64,000 nucleotides of DNA from Bacillota bacterium. Lineage in GTDB: Bacteria > Bacillota > Clostridia > Oscillospirales > Acutalibacteraceae. A model generated the notes under the pieces. It saw only the letters and a list, made by a program, of their open reading frames with translations. It did not search any database and was not told where the DNA came from. Shown here one piece after another: positions 8,197 through 17,457 of the stretch; position 1 is the stretch's first letter, and every line of letters starts with the position of its first letter. The stretch is taken from contig JAKJCA010000003.1 in assembly GCA_022706685.1 (NCBI GenBank), positions 25,816 through 89,815 of the forward strand, written 5' to 3'. Made by a program: the position numbers and the translations under genes.

Positions 8197-9810
8197 ATGA
8201 ACAAGAAAAAAGCGGCCGTCGCCGGTATCGCCGCTGTCGCTGCAGCGGCGGCGCTTGCCGCGGCGGAATTCAAACGGCTGAAGTCCCGCGATAAGGACCT
8301 CAAAAAGGCCGTCAAACTCGAAGAAGCGGACGCGATATCCGCCGCCTTCAAAGGATTGGGCAAACTGTTCCCCGCGGGGAAAGTGCCCAATATCGAGGAC
8401 TATGTCAGCGAAAACTTTTATCAAGGGCACGAGACCTTCCGCGATACGGGCGTGCGGGGCGGCAAATGGCGCCTCGGTTACGCGCGGGTCGACATCACGC
8501 CGGACGACTACACCGAGAAGAACTATTACCTCGGCGGCTACCTGAGCAACCCGCCGGGGGTCGGCAAGTCTGTACTCGACCCGATTTACGCGAGAATCAT
8601 CTGCATCGACGACTCGAGCGGCAGGGGCAGCGCGATTTTCACCGCCATCGACACCGTCGGCATTACTTCCAAGGATGTGCGCGCCATCCGCGCGCGGCTG
8701 AAGGACTTTGCCAAAGAGAACAACATCATCAGCATCAATATTTCGGCCACGCACGCCCACAGTTCGGTCGACACCGTCGGAATCTGGGGCGAACTGCCGA
8801 AAATTATCAAGAACAACATCAAAGAACTGCGCGCCGGCAGGCCGCAGAACACCATCTCCGGCAAAGACCCGGCGTTTATGGAAGCGCTCGGCGAGAAAAT
8901 CGAGGCCGGCGTCCAAGCGGCGTTCGCCGATATGCGTAAGGGTCAACTGCTTTACAAGACTTTCAACGATTTGAAGTACTCCCACGACAAGCGCAAACCC
9001 TATGTCGTCGACGAAAACATCACCAAACTGCATTTCATCCCCGACGACGGCGGCAGGGAAACCATCGCGGTCTTTATGGCGGCGCATCCGACCGCTCTGG
9101 GCGAGAAGAATACCGAAATCAGCGCCGACTACATCTACTATTTAGACGAAGAGGCCAACAAGGCGGGCTCGAACCTCATCTTCTTCCAGGGGCCGCAGCT
9201 TGCCGTGGCGCAGGATCGGGGTTCCATTGTGCCCGAAGGGGCCGAAGGACGCGGGTTCCAGGAATACGGGCGCGCCATCGGCCGCTACCTGCTGGCCATC
9301 AAACCCGAGGACGAGACGAAGGTCGAACCGATTCTCAACATCCGTCACAAGGAGATTTTCGTGCCGGCGGGCAACCACATCCTGATGACGCTGATGAAGG
9401 CGAAAATCGTCGAGAGCATCGCGGTCAAAAAAGGCCGCAAGGCCGGGGATATGGTCGTCGTGACGGAAGTCGGTTATGTCGAAATGGGCAAACATCTGCG
9501 CTTCGCGCTCATTCCGGGCGAGTTCGCGCCCGAGATGCTCGTCGGCGGCACGCTGACGGCGGCAGAATCCTGCGTCGGCGCAGACTGGCCTTTCCCGCCG
9601 ATGAAAAAGATGCTCGCCGAAGGCACGGACCTGATTATTATCGGCCTGTGCAACGACCTGATCGGCTATATTCTGCCCGATAACGACTACGGCTGTTTCC
9701 TGGAGGAAGGGCGCTACGAGGAGGCGGTCTCCATCGGTCCGCAGGCGGGTTCGACGGTCGTGAGCGGTTTCCGCGATATTCTCCGCGAATGCGGACGGCT
9801 GGTACAATAA
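8197..9810 (+). CDS. Neutral/alkaline ceramidase-like amidohydrolase, membrane-anchored (copy 1)
   Basis: A 537-residue protein. An Ala-rich hydrophobic helix at about 6-23 serves as leader or anchor. The segment from about 90 resembles the N-terminal domain of neutral/alkaline non-lysosomal ceramidases: GYARVDITPDDY, GxLSNPPG-type loop, then NISATHAHSSVDT at 181-193. That motif matches the zinc-site NxxxTHTHSGPG of that family, with His186 and His188 as candidate ligands. Family members cleave the amide bond of ceramides, but divergent bacterial relatives may hydrolyse other amides. Preferred start is the ATG with CGGAGG upstream; the longer frame from 8113 begins inside the promoter. A lipase-like gene follows 17 bp later. 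A paralogue lies at 29156-30814. Confidence 0.78.
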   Translation: MNKKKAAVAGIAAVAAAAALAAAEFKRLKSRDKDLKKAVKLEEADAISAAFKGLGKLFPAGKVPNIEDYVSENFYQGHETFRDTGVRGGKWRLGYARVDITPDDYTEKNYYLGGYLSNPPGVGKSVLDPIYARIICIDDSSGRGSAIFTAIDTVGITSKDVRAIRARLKDFAKENNIISINISATHAHSSVDTVGIWGELPKIIKNNIKELRAGRPQNTISGKDPAFMEALGEKIEAGVQAAFADMRKGQLLYKTFNDLKYSHDKRKPYVVDENITKLHFIPDDGGRETIAVFMAAHPTALGEKNTEISADYIYYLDEEANKAGSNLIFFQGPQLAVAQDRGSIVPEGAEGRGFQEYGRAIGRYLLAIKPEDETKVEPILNIRHKEIFVPAGNHILMTLMKAKIVESIAVKKGRKAGDMVVVTEVGYVEMGKHLRFALIPGEFAPEMLVGGTLTAAESCVGADWPFPPMKKMLAEGTDLIIIGLCNDLIGYILPDNDYGCFLEEGRYEEAVSIGPQAGSTVVSGFRDILRECGRLVQ

Positions 9811-9827
9811 ACAAGGAGGGACCGCCG

Positions 9828-11408
9828 ATGAAAGGGCAGGTAACGAAGCGCCTCCGTCGCATTTTTGCCTTCGCGCTGTGCCTATGCCTGGCCTGCGGCG
9901 CCACGTTCTCCTCCCATGCCGCGCAAAACCAATGCGATTGCGGTGTCAGCCCCATCGTCTATGTCGCGGCGCTGGGCAGCGCGACGCTGTACCTTGACGC
10001 CGGCACGCCGGCGGAGCGGGTGCTTTTCCGCCCGACGGACGAGGCGACACAGCAGCTTGTCATGCAGCTGTTATTGCCGGCGGCGCGCTACGCGCTCGAC
10101 CGCAACGCCGAAGTTTTCGCCGGGAGCATTGCCAACGCTGTCAAAGGAATGCTCGGCGAGTTGGCCATGGACGAAAATGGCGACTCGAACCCGCGCGTTA
10201 CCACCAAAACAACGCTGCCGGCGGACCCCGCGCACGGCATCGATAAAGACTACTATTTCGGTTACGACTTCCGCGTCGACCCGATGGTGACGGCCGACCG
10301 TTTGCACGAGTTTATCGAGCACGTCGAGCAGCTGACCGGACATGAGAAGGTTTCGCTGCGCGCTTCGTCGCTGGGCGGCATCGTGACGATGGCATACCTG
10401 CAAAAATACGGCAGCGGTGACATCGACGCGTGCATCTTCCAATGCTGCCCCGTCCTCGGCGTGGCCGTGGCGGGCGACCTGTTCAACAAAAAAATCAAAC
10501 TGGACCCCGACGCGCTGGTGCGTTACGGCGTGCAGGTGCTGCCGCAGGTCGACAACGGCGAACTGCTCAAGCCCCTGATCGAGGCGCTCGACTGCGCGGG
10601 AATTTTTGATGCCCTGCTCGGCGTGGGCGACGCGCTGGTAAACGACCTCAAAGACGAAATCTACGAGCAGCTGCTCATACCCGTTTTCGGCCGGATGCCG
10701 GGGCTGTGGGCGCTGGTGCCGGACGTCAGCTATGAAAGCGCGAAAGCGGTGATGCTCGACGGCTCCGCCAGCCCGATCCTGCTCGACCGGCTCGACTACT
10801 ACCACTACAACGTGATGGGCAAGGCCGGCGAAATCCTCAACGGCGCGAAAGCCGGCGGCGTGCGCATCATGTTCCTCGCCGGCTACAACATGCAGCGTGA
10901 GCCGTTTGTGGAATCGTACCTCAACAACAGCGACGCGGTGGATGACACGATTTACAACGCGCCGGGCGCCATTGTCGCCGAGATCGGGACGACGCTCGGC
11001 GAGGGCTACACGCAGGCGGTCGACGACGGGCACAACCACCTCTCGAGTGACGGCGTCATCGACGCGTCCACGTGCCTGTTGCCCGAAAACACCTGGTTTG
11101 CCAAGAATATGCTCCACAGCACCGTGCACGACGGCCACCGCGGGCTTTACCGCCTGTTCCTTGAAAGCGATGCCTCTTTCAACGTGCACAGCGACGCGCG
11201 CTACCCGCAGTTCCTCGTCGACGATACCGCGAACAAACGGCTGCTGCCGCTGACGTCGGAAACCGACCCCGGCACGGCGGGTATGGAAAAGCCGTCCTGC
11301 TGCAACCCGGTCGACTGGCAGGCGCTTGCCGCGCAAGTGATTGCCCTGCTCACGGACTTCATCTGCCGCGTCGTACCGGCGCTGCAAAACGCTTTCGCGG
11401 CGGTTTAG
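9828..11408 (+). CDS. Secreted alpha/beta-hydrolase, LCAT/PGAP1-like lipase
   Basis: A 526-residue exported protein with a signal peptide at 1-31 (cleavage likely after SHA). After it comes PIVYVAALGSATLY, the oxyanion-strand pattern of LCAT-type acyltransferases and lipases. The nucleophile elbow is ASSLGG at 179-184, with Ser181 in a GxSxG variant where the first Gly is Ala. Acid and His residues are not assigned. The family acts on acyl esters of phospholipids or GPI-type lipids. An AAGGAGG ribosome site lies before the ATG and the gene follows the ceramidase-like gene by 17 bp, so they form one operon that probably handles lipid-like substrates outside the cell. A terminator follows. Confidence 0.7.
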   Translation: MKGQVTKRLRRIFAFALCLCLACGATFSSHAAQNQCDCGVSPIVYVAALGSATLYLDAGTPAERVLFRPTDEATQQLVMQLLLPAARYALDRNAEVFAGSIANAVKGMLGELAMDENGDSNPRVTTKTTLPADPAHGIDKDYYFGYDFRVDPMVTADRLHEFIEHVEQLTGHEKVSLRASSLGGIVTMAYLQKYGSGDIDACIFQCCPVLGVAVAGDLFNKKIKLDPDALVRYGVQVLPQVDNGELLKPLIEALDCAGIFDALLGVGDALVNDLKDEIYEQLLIPVFGRMPGLWALVPDVSYESAKAVMLDGSASPILLDRLDYYHYNVMGKAGEILNGAKAGGVRIMFLAGYNMQREPFVESYLNNSDAVDDTIYNAPGAIVAEIGTTLGEGYTQAVDDGHNHLSSDGVIDASTCLLPENTWFAKNMLHSTVHDGHRGLYRLFLESDASFNVHSDARYPQFLVDDTANKRLLPLTSETDPGTAGMEKPSCCNPVDWQALAAQVIALLTDFICRVVPALQNAFAAV

Positions 11409-11442
11409 GTAAAAAATCAGCCAAAGCATGTTCATGCGTTTA

Positions 11443-11482
11443 GCGCCCCTGTGCGAAATACCGCGCAGGGGCGTTGTTTTTT
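11443..11482 (+). terminator. Rho-independent terminator of the ceramidase/lipase operon
   Basis: Stem CGCCCCTG against CAGGGGCG, extended by a weaker inner GCG/CGC pairing, followed by TTGTTTTTT. It lies 35 bp after the lipase stop. Confidence 0.85.
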
Positions 11483-11511
11483 GTCGCTTCGCTTTTCGAA
11501 TTGCCGCTGCC

Positions 11512-14500
11512 TTACAGCGTGACCTTGATAGATTTGATCTCGAACGGTTTGAAGGTCAGGCTGACGGTGTTGTCCTTGACGGCGAGTTCTGTTTCGTCCT
11601 CTTCCAGCAGGTTGCACTCGACGGCTTTTTTCACCGCGCTGCCGAAGGTGAAGGCCGCATCGGTCGTTTTGTTCCAGGTTTCATAGGCCCTGACGACGAT
11701 GTCCCTGCTGTCCTCCGCCTTCTTGACGGTCTCGATGATGACGTTCGGCCGGTCGCCGGCGACGAAGGAATAACTGCCGCCCAGGCAGCCGTCGCCGGAT
11801 TCGGGCGCGACGCAGTACAGCGGGAAGTTCAGCGAATAGCCGTGCTTGACGACATCTGAAGTACTCGCGGCGCCGGCGTGCGGATAAATCGAATACACGA
11901 AATGATGGACTTCCCTGTCCTGCGCGTGGTTCGGGCTGGTCGCGCAGCGCAGCAGCGACGGGAGGATGTGCCCTTTCTTGACGGTCCAGCCGTACTTGCA
12001 GTCGTTGAGGATGGACAGGCCGAAGCTGTTGTCGCTGACGTCCGCCCATTTGTGGCCGGCGACTTCGAATTGGGCGAAATCCCACAGCGTGTTGTTGTGC
12101 GTGGTGCGCTCCAGATTGCCGAACTGGATATCGAAGGTCGCACGGACGGCGTTTACGTCGACGGGATAGTCGGCTTTGAGAAGGATGTTTTTCTCCTTCC
12201 AGTCGGCGACGTACTCGACGTCGATGCGGTCGAGTTCTTTGTAGAAAATGAAATACTGCTCGATGGTCGAGGTCTTGAATTTGCGCACGACCTTGCAGAC
12301 GGCGCGGACGGGGCCGTTCTCGACGAGTTCGCTCGAGGTGACGTCGACGATGTCGGCGCCCTTCTCGTCGTAATAGATATCGACATTCCACGCCTCGTGG
12401 TTGTAGGGGCGGTCCTCGTAAGCGATGAGGCGGTTGAGCGCCTCGCCCTCGGGCGCGACTTTTCTGCCGGTCGCCTTGTGCAGCAGGGAGGCGATGTTCA
12501 TCGCGGCGTCGAACTCCGCCTCGAAGAAGGCGTTGGAAACCTTGCCGCCGTCGACGTCGAGCGTTTGGCCCGCGGGCGCGTCGCCGTCGGCGATTTGGAA
12601 GGCCTTGAAGCCCTTGGCGGGCACGCACTTGGCGAAGAAGCACAGTTTGCCGTCGTGCGTCGGCTGCCAGTCGAGCGCGTTGCCGTCGCCGTCAAGGATG
12701 CGGAAACTCTTTGATTCGGGCATATCGGTGATGACGACGTCGTCGCGCGCAGCGCCGAGGGTGTTGAAGACGACGAGCGTCTTCCAGCCCGCCGCGGCGC
12801 GGCAGGCGATATCCTTCATCGCGCTTAACGCCAGTTCGTTGCCTTTTGCGATGATTTCGTCATACTGAATCTTGGAGTCGTCGTAGACCTGCTTGATGGA
12901 GGATCCGGGAATGATGTCGTGGAACTGGTTGAGCAGGATAATTTTCCACGCCTCGTAGATTTCTGCGGAGGGGTATTGGGAGCCGCAGAGCGTCTGCGCC
13001 ATGGCGGCGAGCGTCTCGACGTCGTGGTAGAGGATCTCGCTCTTGCGGTTGTAACGCTTGTTGCGCGCCTGGGAGGTCAGCGTGCCGCGGTGGAACTCGA
13101 GGTAGAGTTCGCCCGACCAGGTCGGCAGCCGCCGGCTGCCCTCGACGTCCTTTTTCAGGTTGTCGAAGAACTCGCGGCTGAACTCCATTTTCGTCACCGG
13201 GCAGCCCTCGATGCCCCGTTCCATGCGCCTGCCGTACTCGAGCATCTCGACGGTCGGACCGCCGCCGCCGTCGCCGAAACCGAAGGAGCACAGCACGTTG
13301 CGGTTGAGGTCTTTCTGCGAATAGCGGCGCCAGCCGCCGAGGATGAGCTCGGGTTCGAGGTAGGCGTTGTAGGTGGTGCCGAAATCCTTGCGCTCGTCGT
13401 GGTCGGTGCTCGGCTCAAAGTGCGACAGGACCTCGGTGCCGTCGATGCCCTTCCACATAAAGGTGTCGTACGGAACTTTGTTGTATTCGTTCCAGGAGAT
13501 TTTGGTGGTCATGAAGTAGTCGATGCCGGCGCGCTTCATAATCTGCGGCAGCGCGGCGGAGTAGCCGAACACGTCGGGCAGCCACATAATTTTGTTGTCG
13601 ACGCCGAATTCGTCCTTGAAAAAGCGTTTGCCGACAAGGAACTGGCGCACCAGCGACTCGCCGGAGGTGACGTTGGTGTCCGCCTCGACCCACATGGAAC
13701 CCTCGGGCTCCCAGCGGCCTTCGGCGACGCGGCGCTTGATGCCCTCGTAGACCTGCGGGTAATCCTGTTTGCAGTAGTCGTATAGCTGCGCCTGCGAGGA
13801 CATGAATTTGTATTCGGGATATTCTTCCATCAGTTTGAGCACGGTGGCGAAACTGCGGCCGGTCTTGTCGCGCGTCTGCAGCAGGCGCCACAGCCATGCG
13901 ACGTCGATATGCGTATGGCCGATGCAGGAGGTCTTGACCCCCAGGGTGTCCCTGCCGTAGATTTCGCGGTCAAGCAGGGCGATGGCCGCCTCGGCGGAGG
14001 CGGCGAAAGCGGCCCGGTCGGGGGTGCTCAAATCCAGCAGGTTGACCGCGTCGTTGAGCGACTTGACGATATTGATACGGGGCAGGTCGTCGGTCTCGTA
14101 GAGGTTGGCGACCTCGAGGGGTGTCAGCAGGTCGAAGATGAGTTTCATGACCAGTTCGTCATAAGTTTTGATGCGCGCGCGCATCATCATTTTGCCGCCG
14201 AAATCCCAATCGTCGGTGTAGGCGTTGATGCAGACGTCGAAGCGCTCGCCGCCTTTGGCACGGTCAAGCAAACGGACCGAATTGTGGTTGGAGTCGACAC
14301 CCTGCAGCAGCTTGCCGTTGGCGAACACGATGAACTGGGTGCCCCCGCCGCGCCACTCTTTTTGCGACGGCATAATTTCATAAAGCACGGGCTTGCCGGC
14401 AAACTCCGCCGGAATTTCGAAGCTGTGCCTGAACCAGGCGTAGCACTCGCGGTAGCCCCAAAGGTCCTTTTCGGAGTCGAAATCGCGCCACTCGCCCTCG

Positions 14501-14667
14501 TCGATCTGCTCGATGGTGTAGCGGCCGTCACGGAAACGGAAACCGTTGACCTCGACGCTGCCCGTGCACAAGTAGTCGCTGCGCAGGACGTCGATGAGGC
14601 GGGTGATGCGCTTGACGTACATGTTGCGCTCGGAGTTTTTGTCCAGGAAAAATACGCTGTTGCCCAT
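11512..14667 (-). CDS. Alpha-mannosidase, glycoside hydrolase family 38
   Basis: A 1051-residue cytoplasmic enzyme, typical length for bacterial GH38. The N-terminal 240 residues form a beta-rich domain. The catalytic domain has CIGHTHIDVAWLW at 248-260 (zinc ligands His251 and Asp255) and WLPDVFGYS at 362-370 with nucleophile Asp365, which is also a zinc ligand. The middle helical and C-terminal beta-sandwich domains follow. It releases alpha-linked mannose, typically from N-glycan fragments or mannans. No signal peptide is seen, so oligosaccharides must enter first. AAGGGGAA precedes the ATG. It is the second gene after a GNAT protein, 28 bp away, under the promoter at 15901-15929. Confidence 0.95.
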   Translation of the reverse strand: MGNSVFFLDKNSERNMYVKRITRLIDVLRSDYLCTGSVEVNGFRFRDGRYTIEQIDEGEWRDFDSEKDLWGYRECYAWFRHSFEIPAEFAGKPVLYEIMPSQKEWRGGGTQFIVFANGKLLQGVDSNHNSVRLLDRAKGGERFDVCINAYTDDWDFGGKMMMRARIKTYDELVMKLIFDLLTPLEVANLYETDDLPRINIVKSLNDAVNLLDLSTPDRAAFAASAEAAIALLDREIYGRDTLGVKTSCIGHTHIDVAWLWRLLQTRDKTGRSFATVLKLMEEYPEYKFMSSQAQLYDYCKQDYPQVYEGIKRRVAEGRWEPEGSMWVEADTNVTSGESLVRQFLVGKRFFKDEFGVDNKIMWLPDVFGYSAALPQIMKRAGIDYFMTTKISWNEYNKVPYDTFMWKGIDGTEVLSHFEPSTDHDERKDFGTTYNAYLEPELILGGWRRYSQKDLNRNVLCSFGFGDGGGGPTVEMLEYGRRMERGIEGCPVTKMEFSREFFDNLKKDVEGSRRLPTWSGELYLEFHRGTLTSQARNKRYNRKSEILYHDVETLAAMAQTLCGSQYPSAEIYEAWKIILLNQFHDIIPGSSIKQVYDDSKIQYDEIIAKGNELALSAMKDIACRAAAGWKTLVVFNTLGAARDDVVITDMPESKSFRILDGDGNALDWQPTHDGKLCFFAKCVPAKGFKAFQIADGDAPAGQTLDVDGGKVSNAFFEAEFDAAMNIASLLHKATGRKVAPEGEALNRLIAYEDRPYNHEAWNVDIYYDEKGADIVDVTSSELVENGPVRAVCKVVRKFKTSTIEQYFIFYKELDRIDVEYVADWKEKNILLKADYPVDVNAVRATFDIQFGNLERTTHNNTLWDFAQFEVAGHKWADVSDNSFGLSILNDCKYGWTVKKGHILPSLLRCATSPNHAQDREVHHFVYSIYPHAGAASTSDVVKHGYSLNFPLYCVAPESGDGCLGGSYSFVAGDRPNVIIETVKKAEDSRDIVVRAYETWNKTTDAAFTFGSAVKKAVECNLLEEDETELAVKDNTVSLTFKPFEIKSIKVTL

Positions 14668-14695
14668 AATGCGTTCCCCTTACTGTTTGAATTGT

Positions 14696-15877
14696 TTATA
14701 CCGAATCGAAATGATAGGTGAACATCGGCAGCGGAAACCACTGCGCGATTTGCGGCGGGAAGGTCCTGCGTTCGGCGGAAGAGAGGGAGAAGAACGCGCG
14801 CATCGCCTCGTGGTGCCCGAGTTCGAAGGCGGCGGGGCCCTGCGACTTCGCCACTTCCGGCACGCCGGCTTTGACGCTGACGGCGAGGTTTTCGTCCCCT
14901 GCCCTGCCGTGAATCAGGAAGGACGCCTCGCCGTCGCACAGCGGCTCGAGCGCGGCCTTGACCTTCAGAAACGCCCGCAGCACCCTCTCGAAGCAGAGGA
15001 CGGTATAGCACTCGGAGTGCCTGAGGCTGCAATTCTCCGCCGTCACGGTGAAGAAATCGAGGCCGGTCTTGTCGAAGGGGGCGACGGTGAAGCCCAGTTG
15101 AGGATTTTGGACCGTTTCAAAAACGGCGAGGACCATTTCTTTACAGGCGTCGGCATCGACGGCCTTGAAATCGCCCAGGCCGCCTTCCCTGCCGACGGTA
15201 AAGAAACCCCGGAACGCCTCGCCCTTGAACGCGGCGAAAGGCCGGCTGCGCCAGGAACAAAGGATGTCGTAGAGTTCATCCGGTTGATGCGGCGCATAGC
15301 AGGATTCGCTCCTGAGCAGCCGTTCGACGGCTTCGAGCGTTTGCGTATCCTGCGGCGCAATCTCCCTGACATCCAGGATATTTTCGGCGTCGGAACCGAA
15401 ACAGTGCCTGATGTTGGAGAGGTTGAAGCCGAAACTGTATTGCAGACCCGCCGGTTCGAAAGAAAAATAGCCGTAGCGTTGGCGCTGGCCGCCCAGCAGG
15501 CCGAAATCGGTTTTACTCGCGATCATATCGTCGAGAGCCTGGTTCATACAGTTGATCATATAGCCCTTCGAGCGCGCGTCGCGCGCGACGGCGACGTTGC
15601 CGATACCGCCGCAGCGAAGGGCTTCCCCTCCCGCCGAAACGGTATTGTAATACAGGCCGACGGCGGCCTTGACGGTGTCCCCTTCCATAACGCAGAAGTT
15701 GTTGTAACAGGGGTCATACCGGGGTTGGTACAATTTGGGCAGCAGGGACATAAAATCGCGCTTGGTCTCGGGGTCGTCGTCGCGGAAAAAGACCTCGTCG
15801 AGGAACGCGATGAGCTGCTCGTAGTGTTCGGGAGGGGTCCTGCCCGCGTAAATGTTGCCGGAAATATCAATCAGCAT
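14696..15877 (-). CDS. GNAT-family N-acetyltransferase, Eis-like two-part protein
   Basis: A 393-residue cytoplasmic protein. Residues 5-130 form a GNAT fold: acetyl-CoA motif A is GIGNVAVARDARSKGYMI near 90-107, where the xRxxG-type loop binds the pyrophosphate. The remaining 260 residues resemble the second GNAT and C-terminal domains of Eis-type acetyltransferases, without clear motifs. Substrate unknown; Eis relatives acetylate amines. The ATG at 15877 has GAAAGG directly against it, an unusually short spacing, so translation may be weak or the start slightly different. It leads the alpha-mannosidase gene by 28 bp. Confidence 0.82.
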   Translation of the reverse strand: MLIDISGNIYAGRTPPEHYEQLIAFLDEVFFRDDDPETKRDFMSLLPKLYQPRYDPCYNNFCVMEGDTVKAAVGLYYNTVSAGGEALRCGGIGNVAVARDARSKGYMINCMNQALDDMIASKTDFGLLGGQRQRYGYFSFEPAGLQYSFGFNLSNIRHCFGSDAENILDVREIAPQDTQTLEAVERLLRSESCYAPHQPDELYDILCSWRSRPFAAFKGEAFRGFFTVGREGGLGDFKAVDADACKEMVLAVFETVQNPQLGFTVAPFDKTGLDFFTVTAENCSLRHSECYTVLCFERVLRAFLKVKAALEPLCDGEASFLIHGRAGDENLAVSVKAGVPEVAKSQGPAAFELGHHEAMRAFFSLSSAERRTFPPQIAQWFPLPMFTYHFDSV

Positions 15878-15900
15878 CCTTTCGCCAAATCATTATGACT

Positions 15901-15929
15901 ATGTTAAGCGATAAACCCGTCCGCGTCAA
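15901..15929 (-). promoter_or_regulatory. Sigma-A promoter of the GNAT/alpha-mannosidase operon
   Basis: On the minus strand, TTGACG (15929-15924) and TAACAT (15906-15901) are 17 bp apart. The start point would be close to 15894, giving a very short leader of under 20 bases. The remaining gap up to 16152 is GC-rich and holds several short open frames that I do not accept as genes. Confidence 0.75.
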
Positions 15930-16152
15930 CAAAAAGTGCGCCGTTTTGCGCGTTTCGGCGCGGGTATTTTCGCCTCGCCGGCCGGCGCGTCGCGCCCGTC
16001 CGTTTCGGAGCCGTTTTTGCCGTGCTCAGCGCGGTCTGCGCGGCGGCGCCGCGCGTCAAAAAAGGCGTGGGCATTAAGGAACTTGGCCCCCTGCCTGCGC
16101 GGCGGGAGGCCGGGGCAAGCGGAGCCGTGCAATCAATATCGCCGCAGGCCGG

Positions 16153-17457
16153 TCAGACGGTTTGCGGATTTTCTTCCTCGATGCCCCGGCTGATTAAGCC
16201 CCTGTTTTCTGCCCAGCGTTTTCTGCCGGCGACGCAGATGAGCAGGCCGGCCGCGGCAATGCACACCCAGGAAAGAATCGTCGCGTTCCAGCCTCCCCGG
16301 GCAGCCAGCACGCCGATGGTCACGCTCGACACGGAGGAAGCCGCGTTGGAGCACGCGTTGAGGAAGCCCGTCACGGTGGCGGACTTGCCCAACTGTTTAA
16401 AATACAGCGGAATAAAGGTCAAAAACATCGTATTGAGCCCGAGCATCGCCGTGGAGGAAGCGGCGATCATCAGCACGGCGGCATAGATATTTTTTACGCC
16501 CAGGAGGATTAGCAGGGTGAAAGACACCGCGCTAATGAGAAACATCACGGCGCTGGTCGTAAACTCGTTGTCAAAAAAGCGTTTGTTAAGCCCCACAGAA
16601 AGATAGGCGCCAAAGACGGAGGCGACCGGCAGAGCCACCGACAGCACGGAGGCAAAGGCCGGAGATACGCCGAAATATTCTTTCAGGAAGGCTGGCACCC
16701 AGAGCGTTACGCCGTCCTTGAGAACGCCGTTGAAAAGAATGCCGAAAGCGGCGAACGCCAGGCCGCTGCCGACAAAGAGTTTCAAGGCGCTTCGCAGGGT
16801 CTCTTTTCTGCCGGCAGCCGCCGCCTGTTCCCTGCGGGCGTTCCTGTCCGCTTCGCTTTGCGCGCAAGCGGCCGCGATATACTTGCGCAAGCCCGCCATG
16901 CCCGCCGCCCAAACCGCCGAGGCCAGAATCAGGAAGCCGCCGCTGAACAGGAAAACCGCGCGCCAGCCGGCAAGGCGCAGGATCAGCGCGGAACTCAGGT
17001 ACGAAGCGATGGTGCCCGCCGGTATCGTCGAAGCGATGCCGACGCCCGCTCTCGTCTGCCGGTGCTGCGGCAGCCATTCGGAGATGGCGCGTATCAGCGG
17101 CGACCAGAGCATGGCGCTGCAATAGCCGTTGAAACACCAGATGACCGGCATCAGCGGCACGAAGGTGTTGAAACCCATGAAAAGATTGGCGGTACCGGCG
17201 CCGAAAAGGCCGGCGCCGATCATATATTTAGGGGATATTTTATCGCCGATAAGGCCGTTGAGCAGCTGCCCGACCGCGTAAAAAGCCAGGAAACCGGTGC
17301 CGACGGCACCCGCAAAGGCTTTTGACAGGTGAAGTTCCGCCATGATGGCAGGCATACAGGCCGAATAATTAAGCCGCCCGATATAGGTGGCGGAGTAAGC
17401 GAACCAGAAAAAGGCAAAAAGCACTGTGGCGCTCCGGTCGCCGCTGCGTTTATTCAT
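16153..17457 (-). CDS. MFS transporter of the organophosphate:phosphate antiporter type
   Basis: A 434-residue membrane protein with about 12 helices. The start FFWFAYSATYIGRLNYSACMPAIMAEL matches the OPA subfamily (GlpT/UhpT type: YxxxYxxRxNxS), and the loop GDKISPKYMIGAGLFGAG is the family's A-like motif. Members exchange phosphate for glycerol-3-phosphate, hexose-phosphate or related organophosphates. Its start overlaps the phosphodiesterase stop by 8 bp, so it is translationally coupled to an enzyme that could release its substrate outside the cell. The exact substrate cannot be read from the sequence; a cytoplasmic loop of about 40 residues is rich in Ala, Glu and Arg. Confidence 0.88.
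   Translation of the reverse strand: MNKRSGDRSATVLFAFFWFAYSATYIGRLNYSACMPAIMAELHLSKAFAGAVGTGFLAFYAVGQLLNGLIGDKISPKYMIGAGLFGAGTANLFMGFNTFVPLMPVIWCFNGYCSAMLWSPLIRAISEWLPQHRQTRAGVGIASTIPAGTIASYLSSALILRLAGWRAVFLFSGGFLILASAVWAAGMAGLRKYIAAACAQSEADRNARREQAAAAGRKETLRSALKLFVGSGLAFAAFGILFNGVLKDGVTLWVPAFLKEYFGVSPAFASVLSVALPVASVFGAYLSVGLNKRFFDNEFTTSAVMFLISAVSFTLLILLGVKNIYAAVLMIAASSTAMLGLNTMFLTFIPLYFKQLGKSATVTGFLNACSNAASSVSSVTIGVLAARGGWNATILSWVCIAAAGLLICVAGRKRWAENRGLISRGIEEENPQTV

Noticed and set aside
10071..11435. A 454-codon minus-strand open frame opposite the lipase-like gene
   Set aside because: It runs through the terminator hairpin, has no motif, and the plus-strand gene has a signal peptide and ribosome site.
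15930..16152. Small genes in the GC-rich gap after the GNAT promoter
   Set aside because: Several open frames overlap on both strands, none has a ribosome site or plausible protein composition.
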